DNA of 28,670 nucleotides from an uncultured Alphaproteobacteria bacterium. Its GTDB lineage: Bacteria; Pseudomonadota; Alphaproteobacteria; Rs-D84. Location of the stretch: the NCBI GenBank assembly GCA_944389685.1, contig CALXNF010000002.1, forward strand, positions 1 to 28,670. The letters are read 5' to 3'. The position numbers and the translations under genes were made by a program. This document shows positions 6,635-14,131 of the stretch, in pieces. Numbering within the stretch: the stretch's first letter is position 1; every line of letters starts with the position of its first letter. The notes under the pieces are model-generated. The model did not search any database, had not been told where the DNA came from, and saw only the letters and a program-made list of their open reading frames with translations.

Positions 6635-6650
6635 TTTTAATCACGCTTTT
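6625..6650. terminator. Bidirectional terminator between the RHH gene and ybeY-lnt
   Basis: Stem AAAAGCGT (6625-6632) and ACGCTTTT (6643-6650) with a 10-nt loop. The arms are A-rich at one side and T-rich at the other on each strand, and both convergent stop codons (6632-6634 and 6637-6639) fall inside it. Confidence 0.6.
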
Positions 6651-8649
6651 CTAAATATTTCAAAGAAATCGTGCATATACAAGCGAACAATAATATAACT
6701 ATCATCCATGCATCTCTACCTACAGCCCTGTATATTGTCATATGTGCACCGCTTACCGTTCCATCCATATAACCTGAAACTCCGATTGGAATTTCAGATA
6801 ATATGCTGCCATCTGAAAGAATAAATGCACTAATGCCAGAATAGTTTGCACGAACAATCGGCTGTCCCGATTCAATGGCATATCGACGAACCATATCCAA
6901 GTGTTGATATGTTCCCGGCGTATTACCAAACCAAGTATCGTTTGTAATATTTATAATCGCATCTGGTAAAGCACCTTTTGGTATCAAAGAATCAGAAAAA
7001 ATTATTTCATAACAAATCGCAGGTACAAAAGAGAAGTTCCGCCCATGAATATCTACATTTATGATTTCTGCCCCTGCCCCTTTTGATAACTGACCTGGTG
7101 TCGGGATAATATCACCAAAAGGTCTATATTCACCAAAAGGTACTAAATGAGATTTGCTATATATCTTTTGAATATCACCATCTGGTTTTGCAACAATCAT
7201 AGAGTTATATAATAAACCATCCGAATAAGATGTGGCGCCAATAACAACATTGTTTTTTAAAGCCTCAGCTATCGGCATATTATCTTTATCTGTAATTACA
7301 AACGGATATGAAGTTTCTGGAAATACAATCAATTCTGGGGTTCCTGATGCACTTGCTAAATCTATCAAAAAACGAACATTTTCTGTTGCATTTTTAATGG
7401 CTTCTTCTCTTGAATGCGTTGCTTTCTGCTCGGCACTTCTAGCAGGTTGAACGACACGTATCATTTGACTGGTATAATCATCATTTCGTGCTTTCTCAAG
7501 ATTTTTACATCCATAAAGACCACCAACAATCCCTAAAACAATAAAAATTGCAAAAGTAAACCAGCAATACTTATTTTTATAATTACTTAATAATTCCGCA
7601 ACTATGGCAATCAATCCGACAATAATAAACGTCGTTCCCAAAGCCCCCCACAAAGCCATAGAATTTGCTAAAGCAGGGAAAGGCATCAAAATATTTGCCA
7701 ACGGATTCCAAGGGAAACCGGTAAACAACCATTCCCTGAACCACAAAACTAACGTCCAAACAGAAGCAAATAAAATTGCTCTAGATGCCGGATTTGTGCG
7801 TATACGTAAAATTACGACAAACGGAATTGCGAAGATTATTCCCCCAAACAAACCAATACCTAATAACGCTGGGATTGTCCAAACTGCAAATTGTTCCGCA
7901 AGTTCTGGGACAACATAAATAGAGTTTACAACCCACCAAAACATAGCAATCGCATAGACTGAACTAAATGGGAAAACACGAACAAAAGCCATAAAAGTGC
8001 TTAGCCTTGTGTTTTCACGAAGAATCAATTTATATGCGCAACCAATTGCTATTATGGTCAACCACCATAAATATGTTGGCGCAAAACCTAACGCTGCCAG
8101 CCCTCCAAGTACAACCAAAGAAAGATATTGCCAAACACTATTTGGTTTAAAGATTAAGCGTTTAAAAAATGACAACATCTTACTTCCTGGACAACAAGAT
8201 AAATCATCGCATACAGCAGAATCCTGTACATAGGGATTTTTTATACCCATAGATTTTAATATTTCTGTTTCTTTTTTTTCCATAACTTCAGCGTCTTTAT
8301 CTTCTATATGATCATACCCCTGCAAATGTAACATACCATGAACTATCATATGAGCAGTATGATCTTGAACAGAAATATTTTCTTGTTTCGCTTCACGTAA
8401 AATTGTATCTAATGATATATAAATATCCCCTAACAAAATATCATCACCAAGCTCGAAAGACAGAACGTTTGTAGGTTTGTCTATATTGCGATACTTTCGA
8501 TTTATTTTGTGTATTTCTTCATCATTAGTCAATGTAATAGACACTTCTGCATCTGATGAAACGTTTATTGCTGCGGCATTAACTATCCTTTCAAAGTTAA
8601 TTTTATATTTACGCCAACGCTCATCATTATAATTTATATAAGCCCTCAT
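6637..8649 (-). CDS. YbeY-Lnt fusion: endoribonuclease / apolipoprotein N-acyltransferase
   Basis: One 670-residue frame joins two normally separate proteins. Residues 1 to about 150 are YbeY, the metal-dependent RNase needed for 16S rRNA 3' maturation: HGMLHLQGYDH gives the three zinc-binding histidines (104, 108, 114). Residues 158-670 are Lnt, the inner-membrane enzyme that N-acylates lipoproteins: several N-terminal membrane segments, then the nitrilase-like domain with Glu (VFPETSYPF), Lys (YSKSHLVPFGEY) and Cys (PAICYEIIF), and a last membrane helix. Many alphaproteobacteria have ybeY, a corC-like gene and lnt in a row; here corC is missing. An internal ATG with its own SD lies at the junction, so free Lnt may also be made. 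The first start (8647-8649) has AAGGA about 12 nt upstream, just after the preceding stop. Confidence 0.9.
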   Translation of the reverse strand: MRAYINYNDERWRKYKINFERIVNAAAINVSSDAEVSITLTNDEEIHKINRKYRNIDKPTNVLSFELGDDILLGDIYISLDTILREAKQENISVQDHTAHMIVHGMLHLQGYDHIEDKDAEVMEKKETEILKSMGIKNPYVQDSAVCDDLSCCPGSKMLSFFKRLIFKPNSVWQYLSLVVLGGLAALGFAPTYLWWLTIIAIGCAYKLILRENTRLSTFMAFVRVFPFSSVYAIAMFWWVVNSIYVVPELAEQFAVWTIPALLGIGLFGGIIFAIPFVVILRIRTNPASRAILFASVWTLVLWFREWLFTGFPWNPLANILMPFPALANSMALWGALGTTFIIVGLIAIVAELLSNYKNKYCWFTFAIFIVLGIVGGLYGCKNLEKARNDDYTSQMIRVVQPARSAEQKATHSREEAIKNATENVRFLIDLASASGTPELIVFPETSYPFVITDKDNMPIAEALKNNVVIGATSYSDGLLYNSMIVAKPDGDIQKIYSKSHLVPFGEYRPFGDIIPTPGQLSKGAGAEIINVDIHGRNFSFVPAICYEIIFSDSLIPKGALPDAIINITNDTWFGNTPGTYQHLDMVRRYAIESGQPIVRANYSGISAFILSDGSILSEIPIGVSGYMDGTVSGAHMTIYRAVGRDAWMIVILLFACICTISLKYLEKRD
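8176..8188 (-). promoter_or_regulatory. Internal ribosome binding site and ATG at the YbeY/Lnt junction
   Basis: AGGAAG (8183-8188) lies 4 nt before an in-frame ATG (8176-8178, codon 158 of the fusion). The peptide from it, MLSFFKRLIF, is a plausible Lnt N-terminus, and the remaining 513 residues match the normal length of Lnt. This suggests independent initiation of lnt inside the fused frame. Confidence 0.55.
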
Positions 8650-8664
8650 CTATGACATCCATCC

Positions 8665-10569
8665 TTACACAAGATTTTCATTATTATTTTCTAAAACGCT
8701 ACGTTTGTTAGAGTTTCTTACTTTTATTTTTTTAACCGCATCTGTAAAATCAATTCTTTTTCCAGAAATTAGTTCCTTTACCCTATTTACATCTTTTTTA
8801 ACACTGGAGTTACCGTTTTTTACTGCTAGATTATATTTCTCTAAAGCTTGTTCTAACTTCCCCATTTTCTCATACGCAACACCAGCATTATATTGAGCTG
8901 CAGCAAATTGTCGTTCATCCCCTATACGGTTTAAAACTTCATTAGTTTGTTCAATAGCTTCTTCAAAACGCCCCAAATGATTATATGTAGCAGCTAAATC
9001 ATTATGTAGCAAGGCATTATCTGGAAATAAAGTTAACATATTTTCTAACTGTTCTGCCGCACTTTTATAATCTTCCTTAGAATAAGCAATTTTGACATTT
9101 TCATATAGTTCTCTATAACTAAAATCAACTCCCTGTCTTTCTTTTAGCTCTATTAAAGCACTTTCATCAAAATTCTTTACCCCTCCCTCACAAATTACAC
9201 GAATTTCTGGTGGAAGGATGTCTGCAATTTTTTTATGGTTACGCAGACTTTCACCTCTTTTCGTAACAGGATTTTTTAACCATTCTTTAAATTTTTTATA
9301 CGTTTCTCTGTTTGCTTTACGATTTGGTAATTTTCCTTTAAAGAAAGTTTGCTTTTTGCCACCAACACTTTCAAAAAATTCATACACACCATTTACAGGA
9401 CAGTACAACAAATCTTCCGGCTTTATTTCATCTGTAAAAGACCCTGCTTCCAACCATCGACGCCAGTACATTCCCCTGCCGCCACGTAAAAAATTGCCTA
9501 GTGCATCCCCTATTTTTTCGTTGCTTTTACCGGCCAACCAAACATTTCCAAAACTAGTCGGTTTCAAAATAGGATACTTATCAAACTGTTCTCGCACGAA
9601 ATCACTTGATAAGGACAGACCATCCTTTTTATATTGTTTTCTCAAAATAGCGAACCTATTTTGATGATTTTTATCATTTTTATCTTCTATTAAATCCGAA
9701 CCAGCATTATAAATAATAGAGGATATTCCGAAAATACTTTCTTTAGAAGAAAGTTGCACATTTGGCTGAGAAACGAAATAGCAATACAAAATGAAATATG
9801 TCTCTATATCTTCAATATGACACCGCGCCAATTCATAAGCTTCCTCATTCGTTATAGGCGGTGTTTTCATCTTCACTCTAGTACCATCTTTTAATACAGT
9901 GCTGCCAAAACCTATTGTAGGGACACCACCTGAATCTCGATATGGTGTATGTAAACCATTCTTGTCAAGATGAACGCCTTCTTTGGCTATTAAATCATCA
10001 ATTAAAAATGGAGTAAGGGGTTTAACTATATTTAAAAATTCACCATACGTACAACCTACTGACTGTTTTTTATCTTTATTGAAAAAAGATATGACTTTTT
10101 CATATAATTCTTGAAAATCCCCATCTTCATATTCTGCTGCAAAATACCCCGCACCAGAAACTGCCGCCAAGCCAAATAACCATAAAATATGAGCATAAAC
10201 ATTTGGATTGTTTTTTCTCCACAAAGAGAAATTTTTAGGTTTTCCCTCGCTAGTTAATTTTACAGGTTTTTCTGAAAAATTCTTTTCCATATCGCGCAAA
10301 AACTTATTATCTAAAGTCAACCACCTTGCCAAAGTTAATAAAAATTGACTGCCGCCAGCCGCCAACCAAGCCGTCCATTTAGCTAATCCGAGCGCAAAAA
10401 TCGCACTATTATCAGCTAAATCTTCGTGCTTTCCTTTAATGCCGCGCTTTTTTTTCTGCATCCTTTTTTTTCTAACATAATCAACAGGCTTTTTACCCTC
10501 TATAAATTCCCGTAATTTTTTTGCGGTTTCTTCTGGTGTTTTTACAACTTCTCTAAATTTTTCCGACAT
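8665..10569 (-). CDS. Membrane-anchored GH24 lysozyme-like domain with C-terminal TPRs
   Basis: 634 residues. Order: basic N-terminus (1-50); hydrophobic segments at about 55-83 and 128-146; a T4/phage-lysozyme-like (GH24) domain at about 185-380; a linker; TPR-like repeats at about 485-590. The lysozyme triad is visible as Glu197 (LIAKEG), Asp212 (PYRDSGG) and Thr218 (VPTIGFGST). The Glu-Asp spacing is 15 instead of the usual 9, so there is a short insertion. Later family features are GISSIIYNAG (281-290) and YWRRWLEAGSF (368-378). The predicted activity is cleavage of peptidoglycan glycan strands. No holin, spanin or other phage gene is nearby, so this looks like a host-adopted lysozyme. 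RBS AAAGGA is present; ybeY-lnt follows after 15 nt and the mucR-like gene precedes by 11 nt. Confidence 0.75.
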   Translation of the reverse strand: MSEKFREVVKTPEETAKKLREFIEGKKPVDYVRKKRMQKKKRGIKGKHEDLADNSAIFALGLAKWTAWLAAGGSQFLLTLARWLTLDNKFLRDMEKNFSEKPVKLTSEGKPKNFSLWRKNNPNVYAHILWLFGLAAVSGAGYFAAEYEDGDFQELYEKVISFFNKDKKQSVGCTYGEFLNIVKPLTPFLIDDLIAKEGVHLDKNGLHTPYRDSGGVPTIGFGSTVLKDGTRVKMKTPPITNEEAYELARCHIEDIETYFILYCYFVSQPNVQLSSKESIFGISSIIYNAGSDLIEDKNDKNHQNRFAILRKQYKKDGLSLSSDFVREQFDKYPILKPTSFGNVWLAGKSNEKIGDALGNFLRGGRGMYWRRWLEAGSFTDEIKPEDLLYCPVNGVYEFFESVGGKKQTFFKGKLPNRKANRETYKKFKEWLKNPVTKRGESLRNHKKIADILPPEIRVICEGGVKNFDESALIELKERQGVDFSYRELYENVKIAYSKEDYKSAAEQLENMLTLFPDNALLHNDLAATYNHLGRFEEAIEQTNEVLNRIGDERQFAAAQYNAGVAYEKMGKLEQALEKYNLAVKNGNSSVKKDVNRVKELISGKRIDFTDAVKKIKVRNSNKRSVLENNNENLV

Positions 10570-10580
10570 AAAAACATCCT

Positions 10581-10946
10581 TTATTTTTTTCCAAGTCCTG
10601 TTTTCCTTGCTATCTTAGAACGACGCATTGAATAATTCGGTGCGACAAAGGGGTAATCGTCTGGCAGCCCCCACTTTTGCCGATATTGCTGTGGTGTCAG
10701 ATTAAATTTACGCCGCACATACCTACGTAACATAATATGCCACGTACCATCTTCAAGACATTGAATTTTATCTGGTTTTATAGAATCTGCGATTTGTTGC
10801 TTTGATACAGAAACCCCACGCAAACTTTCACGAGCATTTCTTACTGCTTCTTCCATAGTTAAACCAGGGTTGGCGGCAATGGCTGCGGCAGCTAAATTTG
10901 CGATTGCCAAAGTAAATTCCGGTGAATCTTTATTTACACTTACCAA
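10581..10946 (-). CDS. MucR/Ros-family regulator lacking zinc ligands
   Basis: 121 residues. N-terminal half AAIAANPGLTMEEAVRNAR and C-terminal half LTPQQYRQKWGLPDDYPFVA then PNYSMRRSKIARKTGLGKK are clear MucR/Ros. The Ros finger is CxxC-x9-H-x4-H; here only the first Cys (63) remains, with Asp66, Tyr76 and Phe81 at the other positions, so zinc binding is unlikely. Some rhizobial relatives also lack a full ligand set. The start is TTG (10944-10946), fixed by GAGG 7 nt upstream. A TATAAT box at 10978-10983 gives a 5' UTR of about 25 nt. Family members bind AT-rich DNA and regulate envelope, motility and cell-cycle genes; here the lysozyme gene follows 11 nt downstream. Confidence 0.85.
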   Translation of the reverse strand: MVSVNKDSPEFTLAIANLAAAAIAANPGLTMEEAVRNARESLRGVSVSKQQIADSIKPDKIQCLEDGTWHIMLRRYVRRKFNLTPQQYRQKWGLPDDYPFVAPNYSMRRSKIARKTGLGKK

Positions 10947-10977
10947 TTGAAAACCTCGTACTTATTTATTAGAATTT

Positions 10978-10983
10978 ATTATA
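10978..10983 (-). promoter_or_regulatory. -10 box of the mucR-like gene
   Basis: A perfect TATAAT on the minus strand in the 77-nt divergent spacer between the mucR-like gene and rarA. The -35 region is not recognisable, which may point to an activator or autoregulation. For rarA on the other strand no convincing promoter or SD is visible. Confidence 0.45.
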
Positions 10984-11023
10984 TCACAAATATTTTATAA
11001 ATAAAACCCACGTAAAACCTAAA

Positions 11024-12307
11024 ATGACCACAGAAAACAGACCGTTAGCCGACTTAATGAGACCGACAACAATTGATGAAATTGTCGGGCAACATCAACT
11101 GCTTGGTGAAAACGGTCTTGTTCGCCGTATGGTGGATAACCATAAATTATCAAATTTAATTTTATGGGGACCACCTGGATGCGGCAAAACAACAATTGCA
11201 CGCGCATTAGCCAAATCAGTTGATATGGATTTTGTACCGATGTCGGCAGTATTTTCAGGAACAGCTGATATAAAAAAAGCAATGGAAGCGGCACGTATGA
11301 ACCGCGAAATTGGGCGTTCTACGCTGTTGTTCATAGACGAAATCCACCGTTTTAATAAAACGCAACAAGACACTTTACTGCCATATCTTGAAGACGGGAC
11401 GGTTGTATTTATGGGCGCGACAACAGAAAACCCAAGTTTTAATTTAAATAATGCTTTATTATCACGTTGTCACGTTGGTGTACTACAACCACTATCTACA
11501 GAAGACTTAATGACTTTAATGAAGCGTGCTGAAGAATACCTTGGAAAGAAACTTCCACTAGATGAAGCCGCTAGATTGCACTTGGCACAAATGTCAGATG
11601 GCGATGCTCGTTTTTTATTAAATACTATAGAATATTTATCAAACGCAAATTTTAAAAAGAAACTTTCGCCAGACGCATTGGACAGCGCAATACAAAAGCG
11701 TGCCCCCTTATCAGATAAAACCGGGGACGAACATTACAATTTAATATCAGCTGTGCACAAATCTTTGCGCGCCAGCGATACAGATGCAGCCCTTTATTGG
11801 ACCGCCCGCATGATGATATCTGGTCAAGACCCTATGTACTTGTTTCGCCGTCTAACACGTTTTGCGATGGAGGATATTGGACTGGCAGATCCTAATGCGA
11901 TGCAAATAGCATTATCAGCATGGCAAATATATGAACGAATGGGCAGTCCAGAAGGCGATTTAGCTTTAACAGAATTGGTAATATATTTAGGGACAGCACC
12001 AAAAAGTACAGCAAATTATCGTGCACAAACCGCGGCATACCAAGCAGCCCGAGATACAGGCAGTTTAATGCCACCTAAAAACATATTAAATGCACCAACC
12101 CGCATGATGAAAGAACTGGGATACGGTGCTGGATACATATATGAGCCGAATACAGCATCTGGGTTTAGCGGTCAAAATTGCTTTCCAGAAACAATGGAAC
12201 GGCAAACTTTTTACCGTCCCATAGAGCGCGGCTTTGAACGAGAAATAAAAAAGCGTCTTGATTATTGGAACTCTTTGAGGGATAAATTAAACTCTAGTAA
12301 AAACTAA
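11024..12307 (+). CDS. rarA: Replication-associated recombination protein A (RarA/MgsA)
   Basis: 427-residue AAA+ ATPase of the clamp-loader family that acts at stalled replication forks. Seen: LADLMRPTTIDEIVGQHQLL near the N-terminus, Walker A GPPGCGKTT (49-57), Walker B LLFIDEIHRF (101-110), sensor 1 region GATTENPSFNLNNALLSRC, and the long C-terminal half with SAVHKSLRASDTDAALYW and YLGTAPKS typical of the RarA tetramerisation domain. Length is normal. The ATG has no SD. It ends with a 4-nt overlap with the convergent fabD stop codon. Confidence 0.95.
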   Translation: MTTENRPLADLMRPTTIDEIVGQHQLLGENGLVRRMVDNHKLSNLILWGPPGCGKTTIARALAKSVDMDFVPMSAVFSGTADIKKAMEAARMNREIGRSTLLFIDEIHRFNKTQQDTLLPYLEDGTVVFMGATTENPSFNLNNALLSRCHVGVLQPLSTEDLMTLMKRAEEYLGKKLPLDEAARLHLAQMSDGDARFLLNTIEYLSNANFKKKLSPDALDSAIQKRAPLSDKTGDEHYNLISAVHKSLRASDTDAALYWTARMMISGQDPMYLFRRLTRFAMEDIGLADPNAMQIALSAWQIYERMGSPEGDLALTELVIYLGTAPKSTANYRAQTAAYQAARDTGSLMPPKNILNAPTRMMKELGYGAGYIYEPNTASGFSGQNCFPETMERQTFYRPIERGFEREIKKRLDYWNSLRDKLNSSKN

Positions 12308-13269
12308 TATGATTTAGACTTTTCTATTTGATTTATCATCATTTGAACATTTTTTAAATTATCTGTTTGATATGCTTTAATACCAATATCTGCTCTTTGT
12401 ATCAGTCGAGATAACGTTCTGCCGGGTCCAAGCTCATATGCCGTAGTAATATTATATTTCGGCAAATTTTCCATTATATTTACCCACTGAACCCCGTTCG
12501 TCATCTGCTCGGCCAGACCTTCCTTAACTTCTTCTGGATTAGACATAACAGCCGCGGACTGATTAGAAAATAACTTTGTTCTTGGTGCACGAACTTCTAT
12601 CGTTTCCAATCTATGACGCAATAAAATTTTTGCGTTTTCCATCAATGCGCAATGAGCGGGCACAGCAACACTTAATCTTTTCGCTACCTTTGCCCCATCT
12701 TTTAAAGCCCGAGCAACAACAACATCTAAAGCTTCATTTTGACCGCTAATCGTAAACTGATCACGAGAATTATGGTTAGAAATTGCAACATATCCATGTC
12801 CTGTTGCAGCAATAAGACACTTTTCTAAAGTATCCTTATCTAAACCAACGATGACCGCCATGCCACCACCTAATTTATCCGTCATAGACATATATGTTGA
12901 ACGCGCAGATAATAAAATGGCAGCATCTTTAAAAGTTAAACTGCCCGCACAATGCAATGCAGAATATTGCCCCATAGAATGCCCAGTTATTGCGCTGCCT
13001 ATTTTATACAAAGGCTCTTTAAAATAATCTTCAACTATTCTAGCGATTGATACAGAATGTACAAACGTACCTAAAGAAGTTAATTCCGGTTTATTTAAAA
13101 CATCTTGCGGCCCCTCAAAACAATACTTTGCTATATCTTTATGAGAGACATCAGACAACTCCTCAAAAGTATGCCGCACAACTGCATATTCTTTAAATAA
13201 ATCTGATGCCATACCAACATACTGAGAACCCTGCCCAGGGAAAACAAAAATAAATTCTTCATCATTCAT
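12304..13269 (-). CDS. fabD: Malonyl-CoA:ACP transacylase
   Basis: Transfers malonyl from CoA to acyl carrier protein to start fatty-acid elongation. The 321-residue protein has FVFPGQGSQYVGM (8-20), the nucleophile elbow GHSMGQY (96-102, Ser98; GHSLGEY in most homologues), Arg123 for the malonyl carboxylate, and the catalytic His206 in VPAHCALM. Length is normal. No SD precedes the ATG; the promoter at 13276-13305 places the start of transcription on or next to the ATG, so the mRNA is predicted leaderless. fabD stands alone here instead of next to fabG and acpP. Confidence 0.95.
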   Translation of the reverse strand: MNDEEFIFVFPGQGSQYVGMASDLFKEYAVVRHTFEELSDVSHKDIAKYCFEGPQDVLNKPELTSLGTFVHSVSIARIVEDYFKEPLYKIGSAITGHSMGQYSALHCAGSLTFKDAAILLSARSTYMSMTDKLGGGMAVIVGLDKDTLEKCLIAATGHGYVAISNHNSRDQFTISGQNEALDVVVARALKDGAKVAKRLSVAVPAHCALMENAKILLRHRLETIEVRAPRTKLFSNQSAAVMSNPEEVKEGLAEQMTNGVQWVNIMENLPKYNITTAYELGPGRTLSRLIQRADIGIKAYQTDNLKNVQMMINQIEKSKSY

Positions 13270-13275
13270 AATGCT

Positions 13276-13305
13276 GTATTATTGCACAAAAAAATAAAAT
13301 GTCAA
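13276..13305 (-). promoter_or_regulatory. Promoter of fabD, predicting a leaderless mRNA
   Basis: A perfect -35 TTGACA (13300-13305) and -10 TAATAC (13276-13281, spacer 18) or ATAATA (13277-13282, spacer 17). The predicted start is 13269 or 13270; the fabD ATG begins at 13269. Confidence 0.7.
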
Positions 13306-13311
13306 ACAATC

Positions 13312-13332
13312 AAAAACCCGCCTATGCGGGTT
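13312..13332 (-). terminator. Rho-independent terminator after the 237-residue OMP gene
   Basis: Stem AACCCGC/GCGGGTT with a 4-nt loop (13315-13332), followed on the minus strand by T residues. It lies 10 nt past the stop codon of the gene at 13343-14056 and just before the fabD promoter. Confidence 0.8.
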
Positions 13333-13342
13333 ATAAATTTAC

Positions 13343-14056
13343 TTAGAACAAGATATTCACGTTTATGCCAACCTGTAAATCATCACTTTCAAATTCATAG
13401 TCTAAGTGTCCTGCATATTGAGTGCGCCCATATTGACGAACGATTTTACCACCTAACCATTCTTGATTATAATGAGGATTCGTGGCCTTACGTAGTGTGA
13501 ACTGCGCCCCTAACCTCCAATTTTCATCTATACGAAAATATGCTTCTGGAATTGCATCGATATAAGCCATTCCTCTTACATCATCAAAAATCCAGCTAGA
13601 TTTTATTGTAGCAGCCAAAGTCATACCAGCCCATTGACGACCGAAACGATACCCCGCATAATACGTAGAATCTGCGAAATACGGCGTTCTAACTTTAGAA
13701 GAGCCACCAAACTTTAACCCAAACAGAACATCAGATATTATATGCTCGCTATTTCCTGCGGCAGTTCCAACACGATATACCCCTCCTAAATCAACGGCAG
13801 AAAAGCCATCTTCTGTTCCGTCAAAATCCTGTTGGAAATGAACATTTGCCCCAATCGACAAACGATTATTTATACCATACGAAATGGACTGCCCTAACCT
13901 TAATACATTATCCCAATATGTTAAAGTTGTCTCAGATAAAACATGCTGTTCTTCCAGCATATACAAAGGATCTGACGTATCAAAATCCAAAGGTGCCGCA
14001 TGTGTTAACCCACAAGTAAAAAATATGGTAAAAAATCCTATTAAAAATTTACGCAT
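13343..14056 (-). CDS. Outer-membrane beta-barrel protein, uncharacterised
   Basis: 237 residues with a signal peptide (MRKFLIGFFTIFFTCGLTHA, cleavage likely after Ala20). The rest is alternating-strand sequence rich in Gly and aromatics, for example SISYGINNRLSIGANVHF and YYAGYRFGRQWAGMTLAATI. The C-terminus VGINVNILF ends in Phe with alternating hydrophobics, the usual BAM recognition signal. It resembles the neighbouring 401-residue protein (SYGINNRLS here, SYGITDRLS there), so the two are probably paralogues. GGGGAG lies close to the ATG. Transport or structural role is unknown. Confidence 0.75.
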   Translation of the reverse strand: MRKFLIGFFTIFFTCGLTHAAPLDFDTSDPLYMLEEQHVLSETTLTYWDNVLRLGQSISYGINNRLSIGANVHFQQDFDGTEDGFSAVDLGGVYRVGTAAGNSEHIISDVLFGLKFGGSSKVRTPYFADSTYYAGYRFGRQWAGMTLAATIKSSWIFDDVRGMAYIDAIPEAYFRIDENWRLGAQFTLRKATNPHYNQEWLGGKIVRQYGRTQYAGHLDYEFESDDLQVGINVNILF

Positions 14057-14088
14057 CTCTCCCCACCCTATATTGCATAAGATAAATT

Positions 14089-14120
14089 AAAAACCTGGGG
14101 ATAAAGAAATCCCCAAGTTT
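14089..14120 (-). terminator. Rho-independent terminator after the 401-residue OMP gene
   Basis: Stem ACTTGGGGAT/ATCCCCAGGT around a 6-nt loop followed by a T-run on the minus strand; it lies 11 nt past the stop codon of the gene at 14132. A T-run also follows on the plus strand, so it could stop antisense transcription too. Confidence 0.8.
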
Positions 14121-14131
14121 TTTTACGCCAT

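Noticed and set aside
7604..7918. 104-codon frame opposite lnt
   Set aside because: It mirrors the membrane helices of Lnt, and no start signals were seen.
8665..10569. Prophage or lysis cassette because of the GH24 lysozyme
   Set aside because: No holin, spanin, terminase, capsid or tail genes flank it; neighbours are housekeeping genes and the protein has extra membrane and TPR parts.
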